Shown here: one piece after another, positions 21,135 through 29,965 of the stretch
Numbering within the stretch: the stretch's first letter is position 1
Layout of the letters: every line of letters begins with the position of its first letter
Assembly (NCBI GenBank): GCA_937973585.1
Contig: CALJKN010000181.1
Span: forward strand, 1-33,641
Reading direction: 5' to 3'
Source: an uncultured Helicobacteraceae bacterium
GTDB taxonomy: Bacteria; Campylobacterota; Campylobacteria; Campylobacterales; UBA6016
Length of the DNA: 33,641 bases
Made by a program: the position numbers and the translations under genes
Notes under the pieces: generated by a model
The model's database searches: none
What the model was told of the DNA's origin: nothing
What the model saw: only the letters and a program-made list of their open reading frames with translations

Positions 21135-21428
21135 GTGAAGCCTCTACATTTTCACCCAGATGTCGGCATTGATGTCAAGGGTTCGTACGAATGGTACGAG
21201 GAGCGCTCAAAGGGGCTTGGGGTTCGCTTTATCTCGGAACTAGAACACGCTTATGAAGCCATTACTCTCTTTCCGCATACTTGGGCTTCTTTTGAACACG
21301 GCTTTCGTCGCTATATCTTGCCCCATTTTCCATTTTCCGTTATTTACAAAGAGACTGCAACCGCAGTCTATGTGCTCGCCGTGATGCACAACAGCCGTAA
21401 GCCTTGGTATTGGAAAGATAGGCGATAA
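21135..21428 (+). CDS. RelE/ParE family toxin
   Basis: The 97-residue protein starts at GTG immediately after the antitoxin stop. It shows the RelE/ParE pattern: an N-terminal strand (LHFHPDVGIDVKGSYEWYEE), a helical hairpin (LGVRFISELEHAYEAI), then strands with GFRRYILPHFPFSVIYKE and VYVLAVMHNSRKPWYW. ParE-type members poison gyrase and RelE-type members cut mRNA on ribosomes; the sequence fits the family without deciding which. The gene appears intact. The module is flanked by a 19-bp direct repeat. Confidence 0.85.
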   Translation: MKPLHFHPDVGIDVKGSYEWYEERSKGLGVRFISELEHAYEAITLFPHTWASFEHGFRRYILPHFPFSVIYKETATAVYVLAVMHNSRKPWYWKDRR

Positions 21429-21447
21429 GCATAGATGAGTCTTTAGA

Positions 21448-21466
21448 GATTTTGAGAGAGAAGATA
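21448..21466. repeat. 19-bp direct repeat flanking the toxin-antitoxin pair, right copy
   Basis: Perfect copy of 20837-20855 in the same orientation, beginning 20 bases after the toxin stop codon. Neighbouring bases differ between the two copies, so the match is bounded. Confidence 0.85.
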
Positions 21467-21903
21467 GCGTTATAAACCACATAAAAACAGAGAAGTTGTC
21501 GTAGAATGCAAATAAAGTAGCAAATGCAATTTTGTTGAAATTCTCTAAAACATCTCAAGAAGTAAGGGTGACTATATACACAAAAACAAGCATGGTGATA
21601 AATGCTCAGCATATTATAGAAATAAATAAACAGCTCAGTTTCAAATAAATTTATCTTAGAAGTTTATACACCTTAGGGCTATTCATGAAATTTATTGCTT
21701 TATGAATATTTGCTTTCTGTGAGTTAAAAATAACAAAAACATAGGACGCAAATTTTTTTTGTCGTATTTTAGTCAAAAATTGAAAAATTTGACGCAAAAA
21801 TGAAAGGGGTGAGCCGATTTTTAAAACGGCTAGATACTATTAAAAAAGCTTTGTTCTCCTAAAATACCCAATATCCAGCACTTCTTCCTTCTAAATACGG
21901 TTA
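21467..21903. other. AT-rich intergenic region without a supported gene
   Basis: This 437-base stretch is markedly AT-rich and has no frame with a credible start and family resemblance. Visible structure: an interrupted inverted repeat near 21681-21707 (ATTCAT..ATGAAT), two copies of GACGCAAA about 40 bases apart (near 21746 and 21791) with a nearby TTTGTCG, and a stem AGCCG / CGGCT (21812-21831). It may be decayed mobile DNA brought in with the toxin-antitoxin module. Confidence 0.5.
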
Positions 21904-22428
21904 TCAAAGAGGTTTTTTGCCCTCATCTCCGTCTTTTGCCAGTTCGCCCATGATGTAAAACTCTAGCTCTCCTCTGGAGACTTTCTTTTTTACCGCTTTG
22001 GTGTAGATGTCTGCTACTTTTTGGCTGTATACCTCATAATCAAACAATGGAAAATGCAGTCTCCACCCCTCTTCGACTCTGAGTGCCGATATCCTCTCGA
22101 CGAGAAGCTCCCTAAAGGCCGTAAACCCTATAAATATAGCCCCGGTGATCACAACGGCGAGTATGATGGAGAGGTGGCAATCCAGTTTTGCCAGAGGCTT
22201 GTGAAATAGCGCAACTCCGGGGATAATAAAAAATAGATGGATCAGGGTCAGGAACGAAATATATAAATTTTTGAGTTTTATCTTGTATCCGAGCGCTCCG
22301 CTGTTTGGGGTCAGGCGGTCTTTTAGCTGCCTGTTTGCCTCTAGCAGATCGTGAAACAGTATCGGGTTTGATGAGACAATAAAAATATACGGTATCAGTT
22401 TTTTCTCTATGAAGTAGTCAAGTTTCAT
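21904..22428 (-). CDS. Two-helix inner-membrane protein, unknown function
   Basis: The 174-residue protein has two hydrophobic helices (about 55-78 and 85-106) with a charged cytoplasmic C-terminal part (RRxE-rich, then VSRGELEFYIMGEL). GAGGAG lies at ideal distance before ATG 22428. I believe similar uncharacterised proteins occur in other Campylobacterota, but no domain name is certain. It lies 34 bases downstream of folB on the same strand and may share its transcript. Confidence 0.65.
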   Translation of the reverse strand: MKLDYFIEKKLIPYIFIVSSNPILFHDLLEANRQLKDRLTPNSGALGYKIKLKNLYISFLTLIHLFFIIPGVALFHKPLAKLDCHLSIILAVVITGAIFIGFTAFRELLVERISALRVEEGWRLHFPLFDYEVYSQKVADIYTKAVKKKVSRGELEFYIMGELAKDGDEGKKPL

Positions 22429-22462
22429 TTTGCTCTCCTCGTTTGAGGCGGTATTTTACACT

Positions 22463-22792
22463 CTAAAAGCTTCTCTCAAAAGCTACACCGACTTTTGCGT
22501 CGTTTCTGACTTCCGGTTTTTTGATTTGGAGCGATATTTTGCAGATGTTGCCGTTTTTTGATTTGAGCTTGTCGGATATCGATATGGCGGCTTGTTCTAG
22601 GAGTCTGAATTTTTTTATCTCAAACTCTTTTTTTATCTCGTTACAGATTTTCATATAGTCCAAAAAGCCGTGTCCATCGTACTCATAGCCGACGTGAGCG
22701 GTCACGGATACCTCTTGGGGCTTTAGCCTCTCATCTTTTAGGATGCCGACAATAGCCTTGAAACAAAAATCTTCGATGATTAGTGTCATCAT
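22463..22792 (-). CDS. folB: Dihydroneopterin aldolase
   Basis: The 109-residue protein matches FolB, which splits dihydroneopterin to hydroxymethyl-dihydropterin in folate synthesis. Visible features: start LIIEDFCFKAIVGILKDER with the active-site glutamate of the family, PQEVSVTAHVGYEY, a central DYMKICNEIKK segment, LLEQAAISISDKL, and a C-terminal strand SLQIKKPEV. It is a little shorter than the usual 115-125 residues. ATG 22792 overlaps the plsY stop (ATGATG), so the two are co-translated. Confidence 0.82.
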   Translation of the reverse strand: MMTLIIEDFCFKAIVGILKDERLKPQEVSVTAHVGYEYDGHGFLDYMKICNEIKKEFEIKKFRLLEQAAISISDKLKSKNGNICKISLQIKKPEVRNDAKVGVAFERSF

Positions 22793-23430
22793 ACGACTTT
22801 TGCCTCTTTGCCGCTAAATAGCCTCAGGATGTTCGGGATGTGTTTGTAGAATACCAAAATAGCGACGATCCAAATCGGTGATTGGCTCCCGACCGAAAAA
22901 GGCTCCCATAGGTTCGAGTGTGCGACTACGAGCAGGGTCAATAGGCCAAATAGCGACGAAACCGATGAGATTTTGATAGTTTTTGCGGCTATAAACCACC
23001 CGACAAATGCGAGTCCGGTAGCAATAGGATTCAAAAACAAAAGCGCCCCAAAAGCCGTAGCGACACCTTTACCACCTTCAAACCCCAGATACGGGCTAAA
23101 ACAATGCCCCAAAACCGCTAAAACCGCAACCCCCCACAGTACAGAGTTGTCCAGATGAAAGATAAAAGCGGCAACAGCCAAAACCGCAACCCCTTTGATA
23201 GCATCAAGTGCTAAAGTCGCAATCCCCAGTTTTTTTGCGAGAGCCGGATCTTTTTCCTTTACGACACGCAGGACGTTTGTGGCTCCGATACTTTTACTGC
23301 CGGATTCTCTGACATCTACTTTTGCATATTGTTTTGCCAGTATCATCCCAAACGGTATCCCGCCCACGAGATAGGCTAAAACATAAAAAATAACGTTGAT
23401 ATTTCCTAGAGACGTTAAAAAACTTTCCAT
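22789..23430 (-). CDS. plsY: Acyl-phosphate:glycerol-3-phosphate acyltransferase PlsY
   Basis: The 213-residue inner-membrane enzyme transfers an acyl group from acyl-phosphate to glycerol-3-phosphate, the first step of phospholipid synthesis. The three conserved motifs are present: SGSKSIGATNVLR, GHCFSPYLGFEGGKGVAT and the later loop near WIAAKTIKISSVSS. About five membrane helices are seen and length is normal. It is first in an operon with folB and diverges from nadA across a 143-base gap. Confidence 0.93.
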   Translation of the reverse strand: MESFLTSLGNINVIFYVLAYLVGGIPFGMILAKQYAKVDVRESGSKSIGATNVLRVVKEKDPALAKKLGIATLALDAIKGVAVLAVAAFIFHLDNSVLWGVAVLAVLGHCFSPYLGFEGGKGVATAFGALLFLNPIATGLAFVGWFIAAKTIKISSVSSLFGLLTLLVVAHSNLWEPFSVGSQSPIWIVAILVFYKHIPNILRLFSGKEAKVV

Positions 23431-23573
23431 TTATACTCTTTGTTGGTGTTTTATCTTACGCACCAAAAGTGCACAAAATCAAAAAAGTTAGGTTATCGTC
23501 ATTTTTGTTACAACATCTTTAAGCCCCCCTCAAATAAAATCCGCAAACTGTTTTAATTTTTTGGGTGTTTTTT

Positions 23574-24563
23574 ATGAATATAGCTAACGAGATTTCTGTT
23601 TTAAAAAAAGAGCTAAACGTCCTTATTGCCGCTCACTATTACCAAAGAGACGAGGTGTTTTATGCGGCTGATATCACCGGCGATAGTTTGGAGCTTGCAA
23701 GAAAATGTATGGAGGCCTCCGAGGAGACCGTCGTTTTTTGCGGTGTAGGATTTATGGGGCAAAGTGTCAAGATACTCTCTCCGGACAAAAGAGTTTTTAT
23801 GCCTCGCCTCGCCTGTTGTTCTATGGCCAGGATGATAGATTCCGAGTTTTTTGACGTATCGGTTGCAAAAATGGTCGAGGCCGGAATCAACAAAGAGGAT
23901 ATTTTTCCTGTTACATATATCAACTCCAATGCCGACGTAAAAGCAAAAGTAGGAGAGATGGGCGGCGTAGTATGCACTAGCTCCAGTGCCGAGAAAATCA
24001 TCAACTATGCGATGGCGAGCGGCAAAAAAATCCTCTTTGTGCCGGATAGATGCCTAGGGGTAAATACCGCCAACAGAATGGGTCTAAAATCTTGCGTCAT
24101 TGGGGACGGGCAGAATATGGCAGAGTCAGATATCATCTGTTATGACGGATTTTGCTCTATCCATCAACTCTTCTCGACGGATGATATAGAGTTTTATAGG
24201 CAAAAATACGACGGTATACTGATAGCGGTTCATCCGGAGTGTACGCCGGATGTGGTTGCAAAAGCTGATTTTGTAGGTTCTACGTCGCAGATTTTAAAAT
24301 ACGTCGAATCGCTTGATAAAAACCAAAAAGTGGCCGTCGGAACAGAGTTTAATCTGGTTAATAGGCTAAGGGGTAAAAACACATACGTCCTCTCTTCTAC
24401 AAAACCGGAGTGTCCGACGATGAATGAGACGACGCTTGAAGATCTGCACTCTTTGCTTTTGGCAATCAAAGAGGGTAGGGGTTATAACGAAATAACCTTG
24501 GATGAAAAAACAAGAGTCGCCGCAAAAAGTTCGCTTGATAAAATGTTGGATATTACTAAGTGA
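23574..24563 (+). CDS. nadA: Quinolinate synthase
   Basis: The 329-residue [4Fe-4S] enzyme condenses iminoaspartate with dihydroxyacetone phosphate to quinolinate in de novo NAD synthesis. Motifs: LIAAHYYQRDEV, DSLELARKCME, FCGVGFMGQSVKIL, PRLACCSMARM, VCTSSSAEK, FVPDRCLGVN, AVHPECTPDV, VGTEFNLVNRL and KPECPTMNETTLEDL. Cluster cysteines are present. ATG 23574 is preferred over GTG 23565 because GGGTG precedes it and the conserved part begins just after. It overlaps nadC by four bases (GTGA). Confidence 0.95.
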   Translation: MNIANEISVLKKELNVLIAAHYYQRDEVFYAADITGDSLELARKCMEASEETVVFCGVGFMGQSVKILSPDKRVFMPRLACCSMARMIDSEFFDVSVAKMVEAGINKEDIFPVTYINSNADVKAKVGEMGGVVCTSSSAEKIINYAMASGKKILFVPDRCLGVNTANRMGLKSCVIGDGQNMAESDIICYDGFCSIHQLFSTDDIEFYRQKYDGILIAVHPECTPDVVAKADFVGSTSQILKYVESLDKNQKVAVGTEFNLVNRLRGKNTYVLSSTKPECPTMNETTLEDLHSLLLAIKEGRGYNEITLDEKTRVAAKSSLDKMLDITK

Positions 24564-25375
24564 GCATAGAAGATTTCGTCAAAGCGGCTTTGGCTGAAGA
24601 TGTAGGCAGGGGGGATTTGTTTGAAAAAACGGTTCAAAAAACCCCATATACGGCAAATATCATCTCAAAACAGGATGGGGTCTTTGCCGGAGCGGCCTAC
24701 GGACGGGCTTTACTTGAGCTTTTCGGTATCGGGTACGAGTTTTTTGCGGACGATGGGGAGAGTATTAAAAAAGGGGATAGGCTCTTATCCGTTAGCGGGT
24801 TTAATACTGACATTTTAAAGATTGAGAGAACGTTGCTAAATATGTTGCAACACGCCAGCGGGATAGCGACAAAAGGGGCTTTTTTTTGCAAGCTTGCAGA
24901 CGGCAAAGCCGCCGTTTTGGATACGAGAAAAACAAGACCGATGCTCAGGATATTTGAAAAATATGCGGCAAGATGCGGCGGGGTCAAAAATCACCGTTTC
25001 GGTCTTGACGATACATTGATGCTAAAAGATACCCACCTAAAATCGATATCGGATTTGGAGGGTTACCTCACAAATGCCAAAAAAGCCCTCCCTTTTACCG
25101 CCAAAATAGAGATTGAGTGCGAAGATGTCGAGTCTGCAAAAACGGCTATGGGTCTCGGTTTTGACATCGTGATGTGTGATAATATGGATGTCGCATCGGT
25201 AAAGAGTGTCGTAGCGCACAAAAAGATGTATAATTACTCTACGCTTATAGAGTGTAGCGGAAATATAGACGAATCGAATATAGCCGAATACGCCTCTTCG
25301 GGGGTCGATGCGATAAGTATAGGTTCTATAATACATCAGGCCGTATGGCTTGATTTTTCGATGAAAGGGGTATAG
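24560..25375 (+). CDS. nadC: Nicotinate-nucleotide pyrophosphorylase (carboxylating)
   Basis: The 271-residue enzyme converts quinolinate and PRPP to nicotinate mononucleotide, the step after NadA. Motifs: ALAEDVGRGDL, ERTLLNMLQHASGIAT, LDTRKTRPMLR, KNHRFGLDDTLMLKDTHL, IEIECEDVE, MCDNMD, ECSGNID and SGVDAISIGSI. Start GTG 24560 overlaps the nadA stop. sixA follows two bases after its stop. Confidence 0.95.
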   Translation: MSIEDFVKAALAEDVGRGDLFEKTVQKTPYTANIISKQDGVFAGAAYGRALLELFGIGYEFFADDGESIKKGDRLLSVSGFNTDILKIERTLLNMLQHASGIATKGAFFCKLADGKAAVLDTRKTRPMLRIFEKYAARCGGVKNHRFGLDDTLMLKDTHLKSISDLEGYLTNAKKALPFTAKIEIECEDVESAKTAMGLGFDIVMCDNMDVASVKSVVAHKKMYNYSTLIECSGNIDESNIAEYASSGVDAISIGSIIHQAVWLDFSMKGV

Positions 25376-25377
25376 AT

Positions 25378-25851
25378 ATGAGAGTTTTGTTTATTAGGCA
25401 TGCGCCGGCACTAAATAGATCGGACTGGCTTAGAGACGATATGTTAAGACCTCTTAGCGACAAAGGGATGACGGCCGCTAAAAAAATATTCAAAGGGCTT
25501 TCAAAAGTCTACAAGGCACCGCAGATAGTGCTTACATCGGAGGCGGTTAGGGCAAAAGAGAGTGCTGAGATTTTTTCCAGGTATTTTGGGTCGGCCAAGA
25601 TAAAAGAGAGTCCGGTATTGAATCCAGGAGCTACCTTTGAAGGGGTCAGAGAGCTTCTCGTGGAGTCGAATCTGGAGTATGTTGCCCTCGTAGGACATGA
25701 GCCTGAGTTGTCTGAGATTGTCTCTATGTTTTTAACTAAAAACGGAGATTTGCCTATTGAGCTCAAAAAAGCGGCTCTTGTGGAGCTTGAGATAGATGAT
25801 GATAATTTTGGTGTTTTAAAATCTTTGATTCCGCCGAAAATATTTTCATAA
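25378..25851 (+). CDS. sixA: Phosphohistidine phosphatase SixA-like
   Basis: The 157-residue histidine-phosphatase-superfamily protein carries the catalytic N-terminal FIRHAPA (RHA instead of the more usual RHG) and the second histidine in ALVGHEPELSE. SixA-type enzymes remove phosphate from phosphohistidine, for example on Hpt domains of signalling proteins. Length is typical. It sits between nadC and flhB in a compact run of genes with no obvious functional link to either. Confidence 0.85.
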   Translation: MRVLFIRHAPALNRSDWLRDDMLRPLSDKGMTAAKKIFKGLSKVYKAPQIVLTSEAVRAKESAEIFSRYFGSAKIKESPVLNPGATFEGVRELLVESNLEYVALVGHEPELSEIVSMFLTKNGDLPIELKKAALVELEIDDDNFGVLKSLIPPKIFS

Positions 25852-25866
25852 GTTAGAGGTTAGAGA

Positions 25867-26931
25867 TTGGCGGCAGACGAAGAAGAACGGACAGAAGAAC
25901 CCACCGGTAAACGGATACAGGATGCGAGGGCAGACGGTAACGTTCCGAGAAGCCAAGATGTATCTTCATGGGTGACCCTACTTGTATCTTTGCCCGCAGT
26001 CATTTTTTTATTCGATTTTGCCTCTGAAAATGTCTTAAGGCTATTTCACTACTATATGGGTCTTATCGGTACACCTTTAACAAAAGAAAAACTCTTTGAG
26101 ATTGTAGCTATTACAGGGCAATATCTGGCTCTTGCAACGCTCCCGATTATGTTTCCTATAATGTTGGCTGGAATTATCTCAAACGTTGGGCAGTTTGGGT
26201 TTAACTTTACAACCAAACCCCTCACTTTTGACCTATCCAAGTTAAATCCTATCTCGGGTCTAAAGAATATTATATCTATACAAAAAGCAGTAGAGGGTCT
26301 AAAAATGACCCTTAAAAGTTTTTTGGCTCTAGGTATCGGATACTATTACTTTTTTGGATACATAAAAGAGCTTCCTACGGTAGCTTTATTTCCGCTTATG
26401 ACTCAGGTATGGTGGTTTGTGGAAAAAGCAGTACAGATATCCCTCATTATGCTCGGTGTTTTTTTGGTTTTTGCAATAATAGATCTTTTTTGGTCTAGGT
26501 ATAAATACTTCAAGGGTCTAAAGATGACCAAGCAAGAGGTAAAAGACGAGATGAAAAATATGGAGGGTAATCCGGAGATTAAAGGGAAAATTAGGCAGCT
26601 CCAGTTTCAGATGTTTAAAAAGAGGATGATGGCAGCCGTTCCAAGTGCGAACGTTGTAGTCACAAACCCGACCCACTATGCCGTAGCCCTAAAATACGAT
26701 CAGGCTCAAGATTATGCTCCAAAAGTCGTTGCTAGCGGAGTCGATAACGTGGCTATGAAAATCAAAGAGATAGCGATGGAACACGATATCCCAATCATTG
26801 AAAACCCGCCGCTTGCAAGAGAGCTATATGCAAAGGTAAAGCCGGAAGAGTATATACCGGATGCCCTGTTTCAAGCCGTTGCCGAGGTTCTCGTATACGT
26901 CTTTAAACTCAACAAGAAAAAAGAGGGGTAA
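25867..26931 (+). CDS. flhB: Flagellar type III export protein FlhB
   Basis: The 354-residue inner-membrane component of the flagellar export gate switches substrate specificity by self-cleavage. The N-terminal signature EERTEEPTGKRIQDAR, four membrane helices (about 30-210) and the cytoplasmic domain with the autocleavage motif N267-P268-T269-H270 (VVTNPTHYAVALKYD) are present. Start TTG 25867 follows GAGG at good spacing. No other flagellar gene is in the window, which is common in Campylobacterota, where flagellar genes are scattered. Confidence 0.95.
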   Translation: MAADEEERTEEPTGKRIQDARADGNVPRSQDVSSWVTLLVSLPAVIFLFDFASENVLRLFHYYMGLIGTPLTKEKLFEIVAITGQYLALATLPIMFPIMLAGIISNVGQFGFNFTTKPLTFDLSKLNPISGLKNIISIQKAVEGLKMTLKSFLALGIGYYYFFGYIKELPTVALFPLMTQVWWFVEKAVQISLIMLGVFLVFAIIDLFWSRYKYFKGLKMTKQEVKDEMKNMEGNPEIKGKIRQLQFQMFKKRMMAAVPSANVVVTNPTHYAVALKYDQAQDYAPKVVASGVDNVAMKIKEIAMEHDIPIIENPPLARELYAKVKPEEYIPDALFQAVAEVLVYVFKLNKKKEG

Positions 26932-26987
26932 TAGTCCGCCGCCCATAAATAAGCCCCTATTTGTTACAATCGCCGATAAACGCAAGC

Positions 26988-27015
26988 TAAAACGGTGATA
27001 TTTAACGCCGTTTTA
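26988..27015. other. Hairpin in the flhB / M23 peptidase gap
   Basis: TAAAACGG (26988-26995) and CCGTTTTA (27008-27015) form an 8-bp stem with a 12-nt loop, 36 bases before the peptidase ATG. The plus strand has no long T-run, so it may be a weak terminator of flhB or a leader structure. A -10-like TACAAT lies at 26965-26970. Confidence 0.35.
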
Positions 27016-27050
27016 ATAGCAGGTTTGACGTATTTTGAGGATTCGTTTTT

Positions 27051-28412
27051 ATGAGAAAAAAAAGCGGCGCTTTGTTTGTTTTGGGATTAGGGTTCATAGC
27101 TATTGCCGGTTTGGCCTTATTTGTATATTTTTCGCCTATGTTTGAGAGGGAAGCCCCAAAAGTATCTATCCCGCAAACTATCTATTGGAATTTAAAATCT
27201 CCGTTACAAATCCCCATATCCGACAATCACTCTATTGGAAAATATTCAGTTGAGCTAGACGATGGCGGCAAAATAACACCGCTAGCAGAGGCCACGGCAA
27301 ATGGACAAAAAGGTGTTACGCTCAATCTAATGTATCCTAAAAACGGAATGACCCCGTCTTCAAAAGAGCCGAAAATCGTAGTCAAGGTATCCGATAACAG
27401 TTTTTGGAATTTTTTTATGCCAAACTCTACGACCATCGAGTCAAAACTAATATGCGATACCACTCCGCCGACTTTATCTGTTGTATCCAGCTCCTACTCT
27501 ATTTCAAAAGGGGGTAGTGCGGTCGTGGTGTTTGAGGCAAAAGATGCCGGACTAAAAGAGGCATATGTCAAAACGGCAAGCGGTAAAATTTTTAAAGCAC
27601 AGCCTTTTGTAAAAAACGGTTTTTATGTTTGCGTCATAGGCTGGGGGCTAAAAGAGCAGAACTTTTCTGCCTCGGTGGCGGCCAGCGACAAAGCCGGAAA
27701 TACCGCATCTGTCCAGATTCCGTTTTACCTAAAAGATGTGGCCTATAAACAATCAAGACTTGAACTAAAAGATGATTTTTTAAACCAAAAAATTACGGAG
27801 CTTTCATCGGGGATGAAAGGGGTTCAAAATGCTGCAGGGCTTGATAAGTTTATGTATGTCAACAATACGCTAAGGGGTGAAAACGAAAAGCTGATAGCCG
27901 AAATCACCTCCCGCATAGACGATAACGTTGCAAGTAGTTTTTTCACTGAACCGTTTCTACCTATCAAAAATGCCTCCGTCGTTGGAAGTTTTGGCGACTT
28001 TAGGAGTTTTTATATAGGGGATAAACTGGTTAGCGAGTCGTATCATAAAGGGATAGATTTTGCGAGTCTAAAAGAGGCGAGTATTGTTGCCCCAAACAAA
28101 GGGGTTACGGTCTATGCCGGAAATAACGGAATATACGGCAATACGGTGATTTTGTATCACGGAATGGGTCTTTTTACCCTCTATTCGCATTGTAGTTCGT
28201 TTGCCGTCAAGGTCGGTGATGTAGTAGAGAGAGGCAAAGAGATAGCAAAAACCGGAACTAGCGGCCTTGCATTCGGCGACCATCTGCATTATGGAGTTAT
28301 CGCACAAGGGGTCGAGGTAAGACCTGTAGAGTGGCTTGATTCAAACTGGATAAAGCTAAATGTGACCGAAGTATTGGCAAGTGCCAGATCGATTATCGCA
28401 AGTAGACAATAG
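27051..28412 (+). CDS. Membrane-anchored M23 (LytM) peptidoglycan endopeptidase
   Basis: The 453-residue protein has one N-terminal membrane helix (about 7-29) and a large periplasmic part with Ig-like beta domains (about 35-240). A C-terminal LytM domain (about 325-440) carries zinc and catalytic residues H332 and D336 (YHKGIDF), H380 (LYSHC) and H411/H413 (DHLHYG). All are present, so it should be an active D,D- or D,L-endopeptidase shaping peptidoglycan. In C. jejuni and H. pylori a homologous gene precedes lpxC, and helical cell shape depends on M23 peptidases of this kind. GAGGA precedes ATG 27051. It is followed by minC after three bases. Confidence 0.9.
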   Translation: MRKKSGALFVLGLGFIAIAGLALFVYFSPMFEREAPKVSIPQTIYWNLKSPLQIPISDNHSIGKYSVELDDGGKITPLAEATANGQKGVTLNLMYPKNGMTPSSKEPKIVVKVSDNSFWNFFMPNSTTIESKLICDTTPPTLSVVSSSYSISKGGSAVVVFEAKDAGLKEAYVKTASGKIFKAQPFVKNGFYVCVIGWGLKEQNFSASVAASDKAGNTASVQIPFYLKDVAYKQSRLELKDDFLNQKITELSSGMKGVQNAAGLDKFMYVNNTLRGENEKLIAEITSRIDDNVASSFFTEPFLPIKNASVVGSFGDFRSFYIGDKLVSESYHKGIDFASLKEASIVAPNKGVTVYAGNNGIYGNTVILYHGMGLFTLYSHCSSFAVKVGDVVERGKEIAKTGTSGLAFGDHLHYGVIAQGVEVRPVEWLDSNWIKLNVTEVLASARSIIASRQ

Positions 28413-28415
28413 TAG

Positions 28416-29075
28416 ATGAAAGTAAAACAAAAAAATATAAGGGTCTTTGAGATTGAGTGTGAAGAGGTATCTCTGTTTGAGTCGTATATAGAAAAAAATA
28501 GTGTTTTATTTACAGGCTTTTTGCTTTTGCTGACCGGAGATAAAAAGATAGAGTGCGGCCGTATCTGTGAGACAAAAGGGATAGGGTACGCCATTGCCGG
28601 TGAGGCCGGATTTGATTTTGAGACGTTTGACAAAATATCGAAGTCGGCATACAAAGAGAGGGAGCATGTCAGGGCGGCCGAGCAGGAGGCGGCTAAAAAA
28701 GAGCTTCTCAGGCAAGAGATAGAGGCAACCATCCAAAAATCAAAACTAAACGAAGAGCCGGAAATTTTGATAGATAGTGAAAAGGCTGTGCTAGTTGACA
28801 AAAATCTCCGTAGCGGCGAAGAGATAAAAGCCGATTCGGATGTTATAGTAACAGGCAGAATTAATAGCGGGGCAACGGTAGAGACCTCCAAAAATGCCGT
28901 AATACTGGATGCGGTAGACGGAGACGTAAGGGTTGAGGGGGATTTTATAATCATCAAAACAATCAAAAAAGGCTCCGTAATGTTAAAAGGGATCTTGCTT
29001 GATAAAGAGATGCTTGACGGAGAGCTAAAAATGGCATTTTATAAAGACGGCATAACATACAGAGGTATCAAATGA
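28416..29075 (+). CDS. minC: Septum site-determining protein MinC
   Basis: The 219-residue cell-division inhibitor blocks FtsZ polymerisation away from mid-cell, acting with MinD. The N-terminal domain (about 1-110) is divergent. The C-terminal beta-helix shows KNLRSGEEIKADSDVIVTGR, NSGATVET and DVRVEGDFIIIKTI, as in the family. minD and minE are not adjacent. It overlaps lpxC by four bases and follows the M23 peptidase gene by three, linking division and wall remodelling in one operon. Confidence 0.85.
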   Translation: MKVKQKNIRVFEIECEEVSLFESYIEKNSVLFTGFLLLLTGDKKIECGRICETKGIGYAIAGEAGFDFETFDKISKSAYKEREHVRAAEQEAAKKELLRQEIEATIQKSKLNEEPEILIDSEKAVLVDKNLRSGEEIKADSDVIVTGRINSGATVETSKNAVILDAVDGDVRVEGDFIIIKTIKKGSVMLKGILLDKEMLDGELKMAFYKDGITYRGIK

Positions 29076-29965
29076 ATCAGACTACGATAGCCAAAAAGGT
29101 GGAGCTCTCCGGAATCGGGCTTCATAAGGCGGTGGTAGTGAGGCTACGCCTTGAGCCGATGGAGGAGAATAGCGGTATCGTTTTTTATAGAGAGGATGCG
29201 GCAAAGACGATAGAGCTAAAACCGGAAAACGTTGTAGATACAAAAATGGCGACCGTAATAGGCAAAGACGGCGTAGTAATCTCTACAATTGAGCATTTGA
29301 TGTCGGCTATTTCGGCTAGCGGGATAGATAATCTCAGAATAGTCGTAGATAATGACGAGATACCGATTATGGAGGGGTCGTCTGCTGCTTTTTGTATGCT
29401 TCTTGAGGAGGCTGGGATAAAAGAGTTGGATGCGGCAAAAAAAGTTCTCGTAGTCAAAAAAACAGTAGAAGTAAAAGAGGGTGAGAAGTTTGCCAGACTG
29501 TCGCCATCTGAAGAGTGCAAATATAGTTATGAGATAAAATTTGACCATCCGCTGATTCAGGTTCAAAATTACGATTTTGTCTTTACCAGAGAGAATTTTA
29601 AGCATGAGATCGGGAGGGCTAGAACTTTCGGATTTTTAAAAGAGGTTCAGTATCTCCGCTCTATAGGGCTTGCCAAAGGGGGGAGTCTTGAGAATGCAAT
29701 AGTCTTGGATGATTCAAAAATATTAAATCCGGAAGGGCTTAGATTTGAAGATGAGTTTGTAAGGCACAAAGTCCTTGATGCAATAGGCGATATGACACTT
29801 TTAGGGATGCACTTTATCGGGCATTACGAGGCGAGTGCCGGAAGTCACAAGCTGAACCATTTGCTAACCAAAAAACTTTTGGAGAGCCCTGAAAACTATG
29901 AGATTGTAGAGTTTAGTTTTGAGGGTGAAAAAGAGCTTCAAAAAGCGGTTCAAGCGGAAATCTGA
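29072..29965 (+). CDS. lpxC: UDP-3-O-acyl-N-acetylglucosamine deacetylase
   Basis: The 297-residue zinc enzyme performs the committed step of lipid A synthesis. Zinc ligands and catalytic residues are visible: E74-H75 (STIEHLMSA), H232 and D236 (VRHKVLDAIGD), and H258 (GSHKLN). Other hallmarks are LSGIGLHKA and ARTFGFLKEV. Length is standard. It starts four bases inside the minC end (ATGA) and is followed directly by the TsaB-like gene. Confidence 0.97.
   Translation: MNQTTIAKKVELSGIGLHKAVVVRLRLEPMEENSGIVFYREDAAKTIELKPENVVDTKMATVIGKDGVVISTIEHLMSAISASGIDNLRIVVDNDEIPIMEGSSAAFCMLLEEAGIKELDAAKKVLVVKKTVEVKEGEKFARLSPSEECKYSYEIKFDHPLIQVQNYDFVFTRENFKHEIGRARTFGFLKEVQYLRSIGLAKGGSLENAIVLDDSKILNPEGLRFEDEFVRHKVLDAIGDMTLLGMHFIGHYEASAGSHKLNHLLTKKLLESPENYEIVEFSFEGEKELQKAVQAEI

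Noticed and set aside
20739..21522. AAA(T)TAAAGTAGC motif on both sides of the toxin-antitoxin module as a second flanking repeat
   Set aside because: The copies are imperfect, and their order relative to the 19-bp repeats is not consistent with one duplicated unit.
21340..21612. Minus-strand frames opposite the toxin gene and beyond
   Set aside because: Cysteine- and aromatic-rich composition typical of antisense translation, with no start signals or homology.
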